A DNA stretch of 51,425 nt. Source: Rhodospirillaceae bacterium. GTDB lineage: Bacteria; Pseudomonadota; Alphaproteobacteria; Kiloniellales; DSM-21159. Position numbers and translations under genes: made by a program. This document shows positions 1-8,164 of this stretch, one piece after another; the stretch's first letter is position 1, and each line of letters begins with the position of its first letter. The notes below the pieces were generated by a model, which saw nothing but the letters and a program-made list of their open reading frames with translations, was not told the origin of the DNA and did not search any database. The stretch covers positions 1 through 51,425 of the forward strand of contig JAJUFM010000007.1 in assembly GCA_029265995.1 (NCBI GenBank), given 5' to 3'.

Positions 1-114
1 GCGCAGCGCCGCATTCTCCTGCTCGAGCCCGGATACGCGCTCCAGAAGCTGCAGCACCACGGCTTTCAGCTCCGCATCAGAAATCTTGTCCAGATCGAGA
101 TCCGCTGTCCCCAT
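1..114 (-). CDS. IS66-family transposase, N-terminal fragment (runs off left edge)
   Basis: An ATG at 114 opens a frame that stays open to base 1 (38 codons). It begins MGTADLDLDKISDAELKAVV and continues into a Leu/Glu-rich helix ending LEQENAALR. This is the usual N-terminal leucine-zipper-like start of the large IS66 transposase (TnpC), which goes on with a zinc-finger and DDE domain outside the window. No tnpA or tnpB lies upstream in the window. The IS256 element at 142-1540 sits 27 bp before this start, so the normal promoter region of the transposase has been moved away. The family call rests on a short segment. Confidence 0.6.
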   Translation of the reverse strand, partial: MGTADLDLDKISDAELKAVVLQLLERVSGLEQENAALR

Positions 115-133
115 ACCCAGAGGGAATCACAGA

Positions 134-141
134 ACCACGCG
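134..141. repeat. Target-site duplication, left copy (ACCACGCG)
   Basis: Eight bases directly outside the left inverted repeat of the IS256-family element. They are identical to 1541-1548 outside the right end. Confidence 0.75.
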
Positions 142-1540
142 AGCTATGGTCGGAACTGGGTGACGGGGCCGATCAGGCGGCGTGTTGATCTGGCGTCGTC
201 GTGATGGCGACGCCGTCGGCGGATTTGATGCCTTCGACGACCATTGGCAACTGATTTTCGCCCTTCAGCCGTCGCCACGTCTTGGCTGCGGCCATGACCA
301 GCTTGAAGACCATGAGTCGTGCCGTTCTTTGCGACAGACTTCCCTTGGTGCGCACGGTCCGGTGCCGAACGGTGGCAAAGACGCTCTCGATCGGGTTCGA
401 GGTGCGCAAATGGTCCCAATGCTCGGCGGGGAAGTCGAAGAAGGTCAGCAGCGCCTCACGGTCCTTCGTCAGGCAGTCGACGGCCTTGGGATATTTGGCC
501 TCATATTTGTCGACGAAGATGGCCATCGCGGTCTCGGCGGTGGCCCGGTCTGGCGCGTCGCGGACTTCCCTGAGGTCAGTCTTCATGTTGGGCTGAACCG
601 ACTTCGGCGCCTTGTTGAGCACGTTGAGGACCTTGTGCTGCCAGCAGCGTTGATGACGGGTCGATGGAAAGATCTCCTCGAGCGCTTTCCAGAAACCGAG
701 CGCGCCGTCGCCGACAGCAACCCGAGGCATGATAGAAAGGCCACGAGCCTTCAGGTCGACGAGCAGTTCACGCCAGCTCTGCGCACTTTCGCGCACGACG
801 ACCTGGAAGCCGACCAGTTCCTTCCTACCTTCCGGCGTCGCGCCTATGAGGACCAACATGCAAGCGGCATTGTCCTCCATGCGCGCCTGAAGATAAACGC
901 CATCAGCCCAGATGTAGACATAGTGGCGGGCCGACAGGTCGCGGCGCTGCCAGCGGACATAGTCATCCTGCCACTCCTCCTTCAAGCGCCCGATCGCCGA
1001 TGGCGACAGGTTCGGCGCGTCGCGACCCAGAAGCGCGCCGAGCGCTTCCTGGAAATCGCCGGTCGAGATGCCTCGCAGGTAGAGAACCGGTATGAGAGCG
1101 TCGAGGCTCTTCGTGCGACGTGCCCATTTCGGCAGGAGCGCCGAGGTGAAGGTGATGCGGTCCTCGCCGGAAGCTTCCGCGGCTCGATCACGCAGCTTGG
1201 CCCGCTTGACCGGCACCGGACCAATCCCCGTCTGGATCATCCTTTCCGGCCCGTGGCCATGGCGCACCAAACGGCCGCGCCCATCCGCCAGGCGCTCCTC
1301 GGACATGGCGGCAAGAAACGCCTCGGCCTCCGCCTCGACGGCCTGCGCAAGAAGTCGGCGCGCGCCCTCGCGCAGAACTGATGTCAGGGGATCGTCGAAA
1401 GCGTCAGGATGCGGAAAGGAAGCAATGGTGGTATCTGTCTTCATGGCGTATCGCTCCTCGAGAGGTTCTGGCAGGCTATTCACCCGCCTCGATACGCCGC
1501 CTCTCTCAAACCGTCATCACCCAGTTTCCGCCATAGCTCC
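142..1540 (-). mobile_element. IS256-family insertion sequence, apparently intact
   Basis: One full-length mutator-type transposase is bounded by imperfect inverted repeats of about 22 bp. The left copy (142-163) begins AGCTATGGTCGGAACTGGGT and the reverse complement of 1517-1538 begins AGCTATGGCGGAAACTGGGT. The 8-bp word ACCACGCG lies directly outside both ends (134-141 and 1541-1548), as expected for an IS256-type target duplication. One base of boundary ambiguity remains because the last G of the left repeat could belong to the inverted repeat. Intact ends, intact gene and matching flanks suggest a recent single insertion. The target is the 5' region of an IS66-like element. Confidence 0.88.
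173..1444 (-). CDS. IS256-family (mutator-type) transposase
   Basis: A 423-residue DDE transposase that cuts and pastes its element. The IS256/mutator catalytic residues are visible: Asp about 181 in WADGVY, Asp about 246 in VGDGALGF and Glu about 353 in SNPIESVFATVRHRT, with the family RCWQHKVLNVL segment between the second Asp and the Glu. Length is typical for the family and no frameshift is seen. The ATG at 1444 is preferred over an upstream in-frame ATG at 1483 because GAGGAG lies about 8 nt before it and the protein then starts MKTDTT. The stop lies 31 bp inside the left inverted repeat end, leaving almost no non-coding space. Confidence 0.93.
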   Translation of the reverse strand: MKTDTTIASFPHPDAFDDPLTSVLREGARRLLAQAVEAEAEAFLAAMSEERLADGRGRLVRHGHGPERMIQTGIGPVPVKRAKLRDRAAEASGEDRITFTSALLPKWARRTKSLDALIPVLYLRGISTGDFQEALGALLGRDAPNLSPSAIGRLKEEWQDDYVRWQRRDLSARHYVYIWADGVYLQARMEDNAACMLVLIGATPEGRKELVGFQVVVRESAQSWRELLVDLKARGLSIMPRVAVGDGALGFWKALEEIFPSTRHQRCWQHKVLNVLNKAPKSVQPNMKTDLREVRDAPDRATAETAMAIFVDKYEAKYPKAVDCLTKDREALLTFFDFPAEHWDHLRTSNPIESVFATVRHRTVRTKGSLSQRTARLMVFKLVMAAAKTWRRLKGENQLPMVVEGIKSADGVAITTTPDQHAA

Positions 1541-1548
1541 ACCACGCG
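1541..1548. repeat. Target-site duplication, right copy (ACCACGCG)
   Basis: Eight bases directly outside the right inverted repeat of the IS256-family element. They match 134-141 exactly. Joining the flanks at this word restores a continuous upstream region for the IS66-like transposase start at 114. Confidence 0.75.
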
Positions 1549-1608
1549 TCGCGACAACCTCAAGTGAGGCACCGCCAAAACTTTTGCCCGGGGTTTTGCC
1601 CCTCTTAC
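1549..1608 (-). mobile_element. Probable terminal segment of the interrupted IS66-like element
   Basis: Read on the minus strand, this stretch starts GTAAGAGGGGC at 1608. It holds a GGGG-CAAAA-CCCC hairpin and leads through the IS256 insertion to the IS66 transposase start at 114. IS66-family ends commonly begin GTAA. The coding frame of the outer-membrane gene at 1605-2046 runs cleanly up to this point and is then closed by the TAA within GTAA, which marks 1608 as the likely junction. The other end, with its matching 8-bp duplication, lies outside the window, so this is an inference. Confidence 0.45.
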
Positions 1609-2046
1609 GCAAAATCCAAGTAGGCTACTGCCAACAAAGTTTTTTGAGTAACCTCAGCTTCCGTAGTCTGATGCTTTCCGCTATCGAGGAAGTTGCTCCG
1701 TCCGGTAAAATCAAAGCCGGGGCGATGAGATAGTGCCAGTTCGAGGCGAAGAGGGGGCAGTGGCCGGATGCCCGCGGAGTTCACCGGCCCAACTTTTTCC
1801 AAAGTCGCCGTAAGCCCCGATGCGCTTCCCATCTGATCCAGTGACGCAGCCGAAGTAAGGGAGAGCGCCACCGCCAGGCTTGCAGCGCCGGATAATCGCA
1901 TCCCTCGACCATTCATGGCCCAAGGCGATACGAACATAGTAACGTCGCTTTTGATCCGGCGCATCTCCGGCATGCACCGGCCCTGCTACGACTGTCCAGG
2001 CAACGACAGCTAGGAATAGCGGCATCAGCCACTTCAATTTTGGCAT
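1605..2046 (-). pseudogene. Outer-membrane beta-barrel protein, frameshifted and truncated by an IS
   Basis: The frame starting at ATG 2046 gives a clear signal peptide (MPKLKWLMPLFLAVVAWTVV..GPVHA) followed by a strand-like stretch YYVRIALGHEW and VTGSDGKRIGAYGDFGKSW. After about 1770-1790 the sensible reading continues in another frame: PLPPLRLELALSHRPGFDF, then a segment ending LLAVAYLDFA. The second part has the alternating pattern of opacity/OmpW-type barrels. The reading then ends at the presumed IS66 junction, so most of the barrel is missing. Two separate lesions, a frameshift and an IS truncation, argue for a dead gene. The exact porin family is not identified. Confidence 0.7.
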
Positions 2047-2130
2047 TCAACTCCCCCGCCCCCCAGAGGCTAACACTCAACACCTGCCGTATCTTGTCGG
2101 GGTTTTCCACAAGATATTGTGTACCTCGAC

Positions 2131-2160
2131 TCGACAAGTCTGGTCGCCTCTGGATATAGT
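2131..2160 (+). promoter_or_regulatory. Candidate sigma-70 promoter of gcrA, overlapping a GANTC site
   Basis: TCGACA (2131-2136), an 18-bp spacer and TATAGT (2155-2160) each match five of six consensus bases. A GACTC (GANTC) methylation site at 2128-2132 overlaps the -35 box. The predicted transcript would start about 33 nt before the gcrA ATG. Confidence 0.5.
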
Positions 2161-2199
2161 ACTCCGAGTAGGCAGGACCTCAACATGTTGGGAGTAGCC

Positions 2200-2664
2200 A
2201 TGGCCTGGACGCCAGAACGTATTGAAGAGCTGACCCAGCTCTGGAATGCCGGTCATTCGGCTTCTGTGATCGGGAAGCGCCTGGGAGTTTCCAAGAACGC
2301 GGTTGTCGGCAAGGCGCACCGCTTGAAGTTGCCGGCGCGACCTTCGCCCATTCGGCGGCAGGCAAAACCCCAGGCGCCTGTACGCAAACCCGCCCCAGCC
2401 CTCACGCGACCAACGGCAGAGCCGGTCGCGGTAACCCCGCAGCCGCCGGTCGTGGTTGCCGAAGAGGCCAGGCCGCCCCAGCCGATGATCCGTACGCGGC
2501 AACAGCCAAGCCCGCGCAAGTGTCAGTGGCCGATCGGTGATCCGACGAAGCCGGACTTTCATTTCTGCGGGGAGGCAGCGGTTCCCAGCAAGCCTTACTG
2601 TGCTGAGCATTGTGCTGTCGCCTATGTCATCAAATCCCGCGACCGACGTTCGGAAGCGGCATAG
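2200..2664 (+). CDS. gcrA: GcrA family cell-cycle regulator
   Basis: A 154-residue alphaproteobacterial transcription factor. In the family, GcrA binds the sigma-70 holoenzyme and promoters carrying CcrM-methylated GANTC sites, controlling cell-cycle genes. The N-terminal helix-turn-helix is clear: AWTPERIEELTQLWNAGHSA, then IGKRLGVSKNAVVGKAHRL. A Pro/Ala-rich linker follows, then the conserved Cys/His-containing C-terminus with CQWPIGDP, FHFCGE and KPYCAEHCAVAY. The ATG at 2200 has GGAG at 2191-2194 and starts MAWTPER as homologues do; an ATG at 2185 would overlap that ribosome site. The gene is monocistronic, with a promoter before it and a strong terminator after it. Confidence 0.95.
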   Translation: MAWTPERIEELTQLWNAGHSASVIGKRLGVSKNAVVGKAHRLKLPARPSPIRRQAKPQAPVRKPAPALTRPTAEPVAVTPQPPVVVAEEARPPQPMIRTRQQPSPRKCQWPIGDPTKPDFHFCGEAAVPSKPYCAEHCAVAYVIKSRDRRSEAA

Positions 2665-2695
2665 GTTTTAACTAGACCTCGTTAACGGGGGCGCG

Positions 2696-2728
2696 AAGAC
2701 CCAGGGTGCAGGGGCCCCTGGGTCTTTT
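2696..2728 (+). terminator. Rho-independent terminator of gcrA
   Basis: An 11-bp stem, AAGACCCAGGG (2696-2706) with CCCTGGGTCTT (2716-2726), closes on a short loop and ends in a T run at 2725-2728. Confidence 0.85.
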
Positions 2729-2849
2729 GCATTTCGACGTGCTCATCCCATATCCCGTCATGCAACGGTCGCGGCATTGACCGAGCGCCGGCCCTGAATA
2801 GGATGTCGGCGGCCCATTTCCCACAGCAGCAGAGCGTCAGAGGAGCCCA

Positions 2850-4523
2850 ATGGCATCCTATCAGTACATCTACACCATGCAGGGTCTATCCAAGACCTAC
2901 CCAGGCGGTAAGAAGGTTCTTGAGAACATTCACCTGCATTTCCTCCCCGGCGCGAAGATCGGCGTTCTTGGTCTGAACGGCGCCGGAAAATCGACGCTCC
3001 TGCGGATCATGGCAGGGATCGACAAGGAGTATAATGGCGAAGCTTGGGCTGCGAACGGGGTAAAGGTCGGCTATCTGGCTCAGGAACCACAGCTCGACCC
3101 AACTAAGGACGTCGCCGGCAATGTGATGGAAGGGTTGGCCGATCTAAAGGCGCTGGTGGATCGCTATAATGCGATCAGCGAAGCCTTTGCCGACCCGGAT
3201 GCGGATTTCGACGCGCTTCTGGCCGAACAATCCGAGCTTCAGGAAAAGATCGAGGCAGCGGATGCCTGGGACTTGGAGCGCCGCGTCGAGATCGCGATGG
3301 ATGCCCTACGGTGCCCGCCGGGAGAGGCCCAGGTCGACAAACTGTCGGGAGGAGAGCGCCGCCGCGTCGCACTCTGTCGCCTGCTGTTGTCCAAGCCGGA
3401 CATGCTGCTGCTGGACGAACCCACCAACCATCTGGACGCCGAGTCCGTTGCCTGGCTGGAGCGCTATCTAGAGGAGTACCCCGGAACCGTAGTGGCGGTC
3501 ACTCACGATCGCTACTTCCTGGACAATGTGGCCGGATGGATACTGGAGTTGGATCGTGGCCGGGGCATTCCCTACGAGGGCAACTATTCCGGCTGGCTGG
3601 AGCAGAAACGCAAGCGCCTTGAGCAGGAAGCACGCGAGGAGAAGGCACGCCAGCGGACGGTAAACCAGGAGTTGGACTGGATCCGGCAGTCGCCCAAGGC
3701 GCGGCAGGCAAAGTCCAAGGCGCGCATTCAGGCCTATGAAGAGTTGGTCCGCAGCGCCCAGGAAAAGGCTCCCGAACCCGGCAGCATCACCATTCCCCCT
3801 GGCCCACGCCTGGGCGATCTGGTTGTGGAAGCCAGCAATTTGCGGAAGGGCTTCGGCAATCACCTCCTTATCGAGGACCTGAGCTTCAAGCTGCCGCCTG
3901 GCGCCATCGTCGGCATCATCGGCCCGAACGGCGCAGGTAAGACGACGCTGTTCCGGATGATCACCGGGCAGGATAAGCCAGATGCCGGCGAAATCCGGGT
4001 CGGCGAGACGGTAAAGCTTGGATACGTGGATCAATCGCGCGATGCCCTGGACCCGAACAAGACGGTTTGGGAAGAGATTTCCGATGGGCTCGACGTGGTG
4101 GTACTCGGCAAGCGCGAGACGCCTTCTCGCGCCTATGTGGGCGCCTTCAACTTCAAGGGCGGCGATCAGCAGAAGAAGGTCGGGCAGCTTTCCGGGGGCG
4201 AGCGCAACCGCGTACATCTGGCCAAGATGCTCAAGTCTGGCGCAAACCTGCTTCTGCTTGACGAGCCAACCAACGATCTCGACGTCGACACGCTTCGGTC
4301 ACTGGAAGAGGCGCTGCTGGAGTTTGCTGGCTGCGCGATGATCATCAGCCATGACCGCTGGTTTCTCGATCGCATTGCCACCCATATCCTCGCCTATGAA
4401 GGTGACAGTCAGGTGGTCTGGTTCGAGGGCAACTATCAGGACTATGAAGAGGACCGCCGCCGGCGCCTCGGTGCAGCGGCCGATCAGCCGCATCGCATCA
4501 AGTACAAGCCCCTGGAACGCTGA
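2850..4523 (+). CDS. ettA: Energy-dependent translational throttle protein EttA (ABC-F ATPase)
   Basis: A 557-residue soluble protein with two ABC ATPase domains and no membrane segment. ABC-F proteins of this type bind the ribosomal E site and gate the first elongation steps according to ATP/ADP level. Walker A motifs are GLNGAGKST (about 41-49) and GPNGAGKTT (about 358). Signatures are LSGGERRRV (about 165) and LSGGERNRV (about 447). Walker B motifs read [11 protein letters not shown] and [11 protein letters not shown]. The charged linker between the domains (about 245-320) is the tRNA-interaction arm of ABC-F proteins. Length is that of EttA (about 555). AGAGGAG lies 5 nt before the ATG. 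It appears to be transcribed alone. Confidence 0.95.
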   Translation: MASYQYIYTMQGLSKTYPGGKKVLENIHLHFLPGAKIGVLGLNGAGKSTLLRIMAGIDKEYNGEAWAANGVKVGYLAQEPQLDPTKDVAGNVMEGLADLKALVDRYNAISEAFADPDADFDALLAEQSELQEKIEAADAWDLERRVEIAMDALRCPPGEAQVDKLSGGERRRVALCRLLLSKPDMLLLDEPTNHLDAESVAWLERYLEEYPGTVVAVTHDRYFLDNVAGWILELDRGRGIPYEGNYSGWLEQKRKRLEQEAREEKARQRTVNQELDWIRQSPKARQAKSKARIQAYEELVRSAQEKAPEPGSITIPPGPRLGDLVVEASNLRKGFGNHLLIEDLSFKLPPGAIVGIIGPNGAGKTTLFRMITGQDKPDAGEIRVGETVKLGYVDQSRDALDPNKTVWEEISDGLDVVVLGKRETPSRAYVGAFNFKGGDQQKKVGQLSGGERNRVHLAKMLKSGANLLLLDEPTNDLDVDTLRSLEEALLEFAGCAMIISHDRWFLDRIATHILAYEGDSQVVWFEGNYQDYEEDRRRRLGAAADQPHRIKYKPLER

Positions 4524-4534
4524 CCCCAGGGTTG

Positions 4535-4559
4535 CTTCCAGCGCGACGACTGGAAGTTT
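4535..4559 (+). terminator. Weak terminator-like hairpin after ettA
   Basis: CTTCCAG (4535-4541) pairs with CTGGAAG (4550-4556) and is followed by TTT. The stem is only 7 bp and the T tract is short. Confidence 0.35.
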
Positions 4560-4680
4560 CGACTTCACAGCTTAAATGTGTACAATAGCAAAGCGGGCGC
4601 GGGGCCCTTCAAGGCCTCGCGCCCTGCTATTGGATCACCTGCTGCGAACCTTATCTGCGCAGCGCCAGTCGTGATGGACC

Positions 4681-6387
4681 ATGGCAGAGCTTCAGAAAGA
4701 CGATTACGCGGCGACTTCGCCCGCCTGGCACCTGTTTGTTCCCAAGCTGATTACAACGCTTCGCCAGGGGTACGGCCTTGCCGATCTGCGCCAGGATGTG
4801 GTCGCGGGGCTGACAGTTGCTATCGTTGCCTTGCCGCTTGCCATGGCCTTGGCCATCGCTTCCGGAACGACCCCCGACAAAGGATTGGTTACCGCGGTCA
4901 TTGCGGGTTTTCTTATCTCGGCGGTGGGCGGAAGCCGCTTTCAAATCGGGGGTCCGACTGGCGCCTTCGTTGTCGTCGTCTTCAACGTCATAGAGCAACA
5001 CGGCTACGATGGCCTGATCCTCGCCACGCTGATGGCAGGTATCATGCTGATCGTTGCCGGCTTTGCGCGTCTTGGCACCTGGATCAAGTATATCCCGGAG
5101 CCGGTGGTCATCGGCTTCACTGCAGGGATCGCCGTTGTCATCTTCAGCAGCCAGATTCCTGATTTCCTTGGCCTTTCGGTGGGCGAGGTTCCCGGCGACT
5201 TCATCGACAAATTGCAGGTCTTCTGGGAGGCGCGAGATACCGTCACCATGGCGGCATTTTCTGTCGCCCTCGGCTCCTTCGCCCTGATCCTGCTGCTACG
5301 GCGTCATGCGCCAAAAGTACCAGGCTTTCTGGTGGCAGTGATCGGCGCTTCGATCGCGGTTGCGCTTTTCAACCTACCAGTGGACACGATCGGCTCGCGA
5401 TTTGGCGGCATTCCAAACAGTTTGCCTCTTCCCGTCTGGCCCGAGATCACCTTTGAGCGGGCTGCCGACCTCCTACCCAGTGCTTTCACAATAGCCTTCC
5501 TCGCTGGTGTGGAAAGCTTGCTCTCTGCGGTGGTGGCGGATGGCATGACCGGGCGCCGGCATCGCTCGAATTGTGAACTGGTAGCCCAGGGGGTCGCAAA
5601 CTCTGCCTCGGCGCTCTTTGGCGGGCTTCCGGCCACAGGTGCGATCGCGCGCACAGCTACCAACATCCGGGCTGGCGCCCGGAGCCCTGTCTCGGGTATG
5701 CTCCACGCCGTTTTCCTGCTGCTCTTCATGGTGCTGCTGGCGCCCCTCGCAAGCTGGGTCCCGCTGGCTGCCCTGGCGGCTATTCTCGTGATCGTGGCAT
5801 GGAACATGAGCGAGAGTGGGAAGGTGTGGCACCTCTTGCAGCGCGCGCCAGTGGGCGACCGCGTCGTGATGGTGTTGACCTTTCTTCTAACGGTGCTTGT
5901 GGACCTGACGGTGGCGATTCAAGTAGGCGTGGTTCTTGCGGCCATCCTGTTCATGCATCGGATGGCGGGGCTGGTCGCTGTCAACAAGAGCAATGGCCTG
6001 ATCGAGGAAGATCTCGACGACTTTCGGCGCGCGCCCGAAGCCTATGATCAGCGTGATGTGCTATTGCCGGGGGTCGAGGTTTTTCGCCTGAGTGGTCCGC
6101 TGTTCTTCGGCGCGGCGGCGCGCGTTCGTTACCTGCTGGATACTGTCGGAGCGCCGCCTCGTGTCTTCATCTTGCGAATGCGTGACGTGCCAATGATCGA
6201 TGCGAGTGGCGCCCAGGCTTTGGATGATCTAGTCCAGCAATGCCAGAAGCACGGGACAAAGGTTATTTTAACCGGCGTGCAGCCCGAGGTGTCCGAAGTG
6301 CTGGAGCGGATGGACCTGGGGCCGACGAACAGCAGGCTGCTTTACGCTCGGAACTATGACCACGCGATAGCTCTGGCTGCCAATTGA
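4681..6387 (+). CDS. SulP family anion permease with STAS domain
   Basis: A 568-residue inner-membrane secondary transporter of the SulP/SLC26 family. The N-terminal 420 residues hold about 10-12 hydrophobic helices, including the family blocks DVVAGLTVAIVALPLAMALA, FQIGGPTGAFVVVV and YIPEPVVIGFTAGIAVVIF. The C-terminus (about 460-568) is a STAS domain: VFRLSGPLFFGAA, then MIDASGAQALDDL and VILTGVQPEVSEVLERM. Substrate (sulfate, bicarbonate or a dicarboxylate) cannot be read from the sequence. The assigned ATG follows GTGATGGACC and has no strong ribosome site. The gene is convergent with the ThiE-like gene, 52 bp away, and has no metabolic partner beside it. Confidence 0.9.
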   Translation: MAELQKDDYAATSPAWHLFVPKLITTLRQGYGLADLRQDVVAGLTVAIVALPLAMALAIASGTTPDKGLVTAVIAGFLISAVGGSRFQIGGPTGAFVVVVFNVIEQHGYDGLILATLMAGIMLIVAGFARLGTWIKYIPEPVVIGFTAGIAVVIFSSQIPDFLGLSVGEVPGDFIDKLQVFWEARDTVTMAAFSVALGSFALILLLRRHAPKVPGFLVAVIGASIAVALFNLPVDTIGSRFGGIPNSLPLPVWPEITFERAADLLPSAFTIAFLAGVESLLSAVVADGMTGRRHRSNCELVAQGVANSASALFGGLPATGAIARTATNIRAGARSPVSGMLHAVFLLLFMVLLAPLASWVPLAALAAILVIVAWNMSESGKVWHLLQRAPVGDRVVMVLTFLLTVLVDLTVAIQVGVVLAAILFMHRMAGLVAVNKSNGLIEEDLDDFRRAPEAYDQRDVLLPGVEVFRLSGPLFFGAAARVRYLLDTVGAPPRVFILRMRDVPMIDASGAQALDDLVQQCQKHGTKVILTGVQPEVSEVLERMDLGPTNSRLLYARNYDHAIALAAN

Positions 6388-6439
6388 GTCGTTGTCGCGG
6401 TGCAACGGCCGGCAGACCGCCTGAGGTTGGTGGTGGAGA

Positions 6440-7042
6440 TCAACTTCCGCCGAGTAGGCGGTTGAAATGAGCAACGGCGGCAGCGGCTCCTTCCGGGTGC
6501 TGCCACACCGCGGTATCGACTGCTAGAAAGTCTGCACCCAAAGTCACCAGGTCCGGGGCGTTCTGGAGATCGATGCTGCCATAGGCAATGCAGGGCACCT
6601 CCATCAGCTCTGCCCACCAGGCGATGCCTTCTCGATCCTCTGTAGAAAAGGCCACATAGTCGCAGCCGGCTTCGCCTGCGAGCATGGCCGCGTGGCGGGA
6701 AGTGCCGCAATCTGCGCCGATGATCATATCGTCACCGTAACGGCCGCGGATCCGCTTGATCTCTTTCGGATCAGCGGGGAGCTGCACGCCATCGCAGTCC
6801 CATTGATGAGCCCGGTCGGCATCACCCTGGACGAGAAAGGCAGCGCCCGCCTCCTGAGCGAGGGGGCAGAGAAGCTGAACGGCGCCTTCCTTCTCCTCAG
6901 GTTGAAGGCCGTCGGTCGAAAGAAGCACCGATGCCACATCGCCAGCACCGAGGGCCGCGGCAAAAGTTTCGCGAAAACTCCGCAACGCAGCACCGCCCGA
7001 GACCAGCTCGGGCGGTGCGATCAGGCAAAGCCTCGGAGTCAC
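6440..7042 (-). CDS. Divergent thiamine-phosphate synthase (ThiE)-like protein
   Basis: A 200-residue TIM-barrel protein resembling ThiE in order of motifs: AAFLVQGDADRAHQWDCDGVQ corresponds to the INDR..DGVHL region, and IGADCGTSRHAAM and FLAVDTAVWQ to the later strands. The pyrophosphate/thiazole loop GPVFPTxTK is replaced by VAFSTEDREG, so synthase activity is doubtful. It begins 12 nt downstream of the class I aldolase gene on the same strand and is probably co-transcribed with it. A proper ThiE is encoded at 12932-13591, so this copy is unlikely to be the biosynthetic enzyme. A TenI-like or sugar-phosphate-related role is possible but unproven. Confidence 0.75.
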   Translation of the reverse strand: MTPRLCLIAPPELVSGGAALRSFRETFAAALGAGDVASVLLSTDGLQPEEKEGAVQLLCPLAQEAGAAFLVQGDADRAHQWDCDGVQLPADPKEIKRIRGRYGDDMIIGADCGTSRHAAMLAGEAGCDYVAFSTEDREGIAWWAELMEVPCIAYGSIDLQNAPDLVTLGADFLAVDTAVWQHPEGAAAAVAHFNRLLGGS

Positions 7043-7054
7043 GGGTCAGGCCCG

Positions 7055-7975
7055 CTAGTCGCGGCTTCGGTAGATGTTGACGATGCTTTCGAGCAGGGCC
7101 AAAGCCTCTTCCTTCGGACGTTGGAAGGAATTACGGCCAATAATGGACCCGGAAGCGCCGCCGTCCCTCAAATCGCGGATTTCCTGTAGCAGTGAATCAG
7201 TGTCCTTCGCGCCTCCGCCCGAGAAGACTACCAGCCGACGTCCGGCGAAAGCCGATTGCATCACGTGGGAAATGCGCGCCGACAGGGTGGAGACGTCGAT
7301 CCCCTGCTTCTCGTATACCTTGCGCGCTTCCTCCTGCTCTATATGAGCGGTCGGGGGCTTCACCTTGATGATGTGGGCACCAAGGAGCGCAGCCATGTGG
7401 GCTGCATAGGCGGTAACGTCGATGGCCGTTTCGCCTTCCTTCGACAGGTTACCACCGCGCGGGTAGGACCAGATGACCACGGCGAGACCGACAGCCTTGG
7501 CTTCTTCCGCCATCTCGCGAATTTCTTCCATCATGGAGAAGCAATCGTCGGAGCCGGGATAGATCGTGAAGCCGATCGCGGAGCAGCCGAGGCGGAGCGC
7601 GTCCCCAACGCTACCGGTAATGGCCTGATCCTTGGTGGTCGCGTGACTGTTGGAGGAATTAACCTTCAAGATGGTGGGAATGGCTCCCGCGAAGGTGTCC
7701 GCACCTGCCTCGAGCAGCCCCAAAGGCGCAGCAAAGGCATTCAGCCCGGCATCGATGGCCAGTTGGTAGTGGTAATGGGGGTCGTACCCCTCGGGGTTGG
7801 GGGCGAAGCTGCGGGCGGGGCCGTGCTCGAAGCCCTGGTCGACCGGCAGGATAACGAGCTTCCCGGTGTTCGCCAGTCGGCCGTGCGTAAGAATCCGCGC
7901 CAGATTGGCTTTGGTGCCGGGGTTATCACTTTCGTAGTAGCTCAGGATCCGGTGTATGCGCCGGTGGATCCGCAT
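7055..7975 (-). CDS. fbaB: Class I fructose-bisphosphate aldolase (FbaB/DhnA type)
   Basis: A 306-residue cytosolic aldolase that splits fructose-1,6-bisphosphate into two triose phosphates through a Schiff base. Family marks are ILPVDQGFEHGP (about 42-53), IWSYPRGG (about 168-175), the lysines of HIIKVKPPT (about 201-209), one of which should form the Schiff base, and the phosphate-binding VFSGGGAKDTD. Length fits DhnA-type enzymes. GAGGG about 7 nt before the ATG supports the start. A ThiE-like gene follows 12 nt later. No other glycolytic gene is adjacent in the window. Confidence 0.93.
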   Translation of the reverse strand: MRIHRRIHRILSYYESDNPGTKANLARILTHGRLANTGKLVILPVDQGFEHGPARSFAPNPEGYDPHYHYQLAIDAGLNAFAAPLGLLEAGADTFAGAIPTILKVNSSNSHATTKDQAITGSVGDALRLGCSAIGFTIYPGSDDCFSMMEEIREMAEEAKAVGLAVVIWSYPRGGNLSKEGETAIDVTAYAAHMAALLGAHIIKVKPPTAHIEQEEARKVYEKQGIDVSTLSARISHVMQSAFAGRRLVVFSGGGAKDTDSLLQEIRDLRDGGASGSIIGRNSFQRPKEEALALLESIVNIYRSRD

Positions 7976-8164
7976 CTTTTATCCCTCACTTTATTTATGC
8001 CGCAGATAAGGCCGCGAGGCGGATAGGAGTAGGAATCGCACGACAAGGATCCGCTTCAGGGCCAGTTTCCGCTTCGTGAATAGCCCAAGCCCAAGCGTGA
8101 TGCAATTAAGCGCTCTTTCGAAGGAAGAAGTATGCCATCACGCGGAGGCGTCAGCCGCCTGGCC

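Noticed and set aside
182-1381. Long plus-strand open frame opposite the IS256 transposase
   Set aside because: It is the antisense of the transposase gene; the minus-strand frame carries the catalytic residues and the ribosome site.
3468-4217. Minus-strand open frame of about 250 codons inside ettA
   Set aside because: Shadow of the ABC ATPase; no family resemblance and no ribosome site.
7256-8026. Plus-strand open frame opposite the class I aldolase
   Set aside because: Shadow frame in GC-rich coding sequence; the aldolase motifs are on the minus strand.
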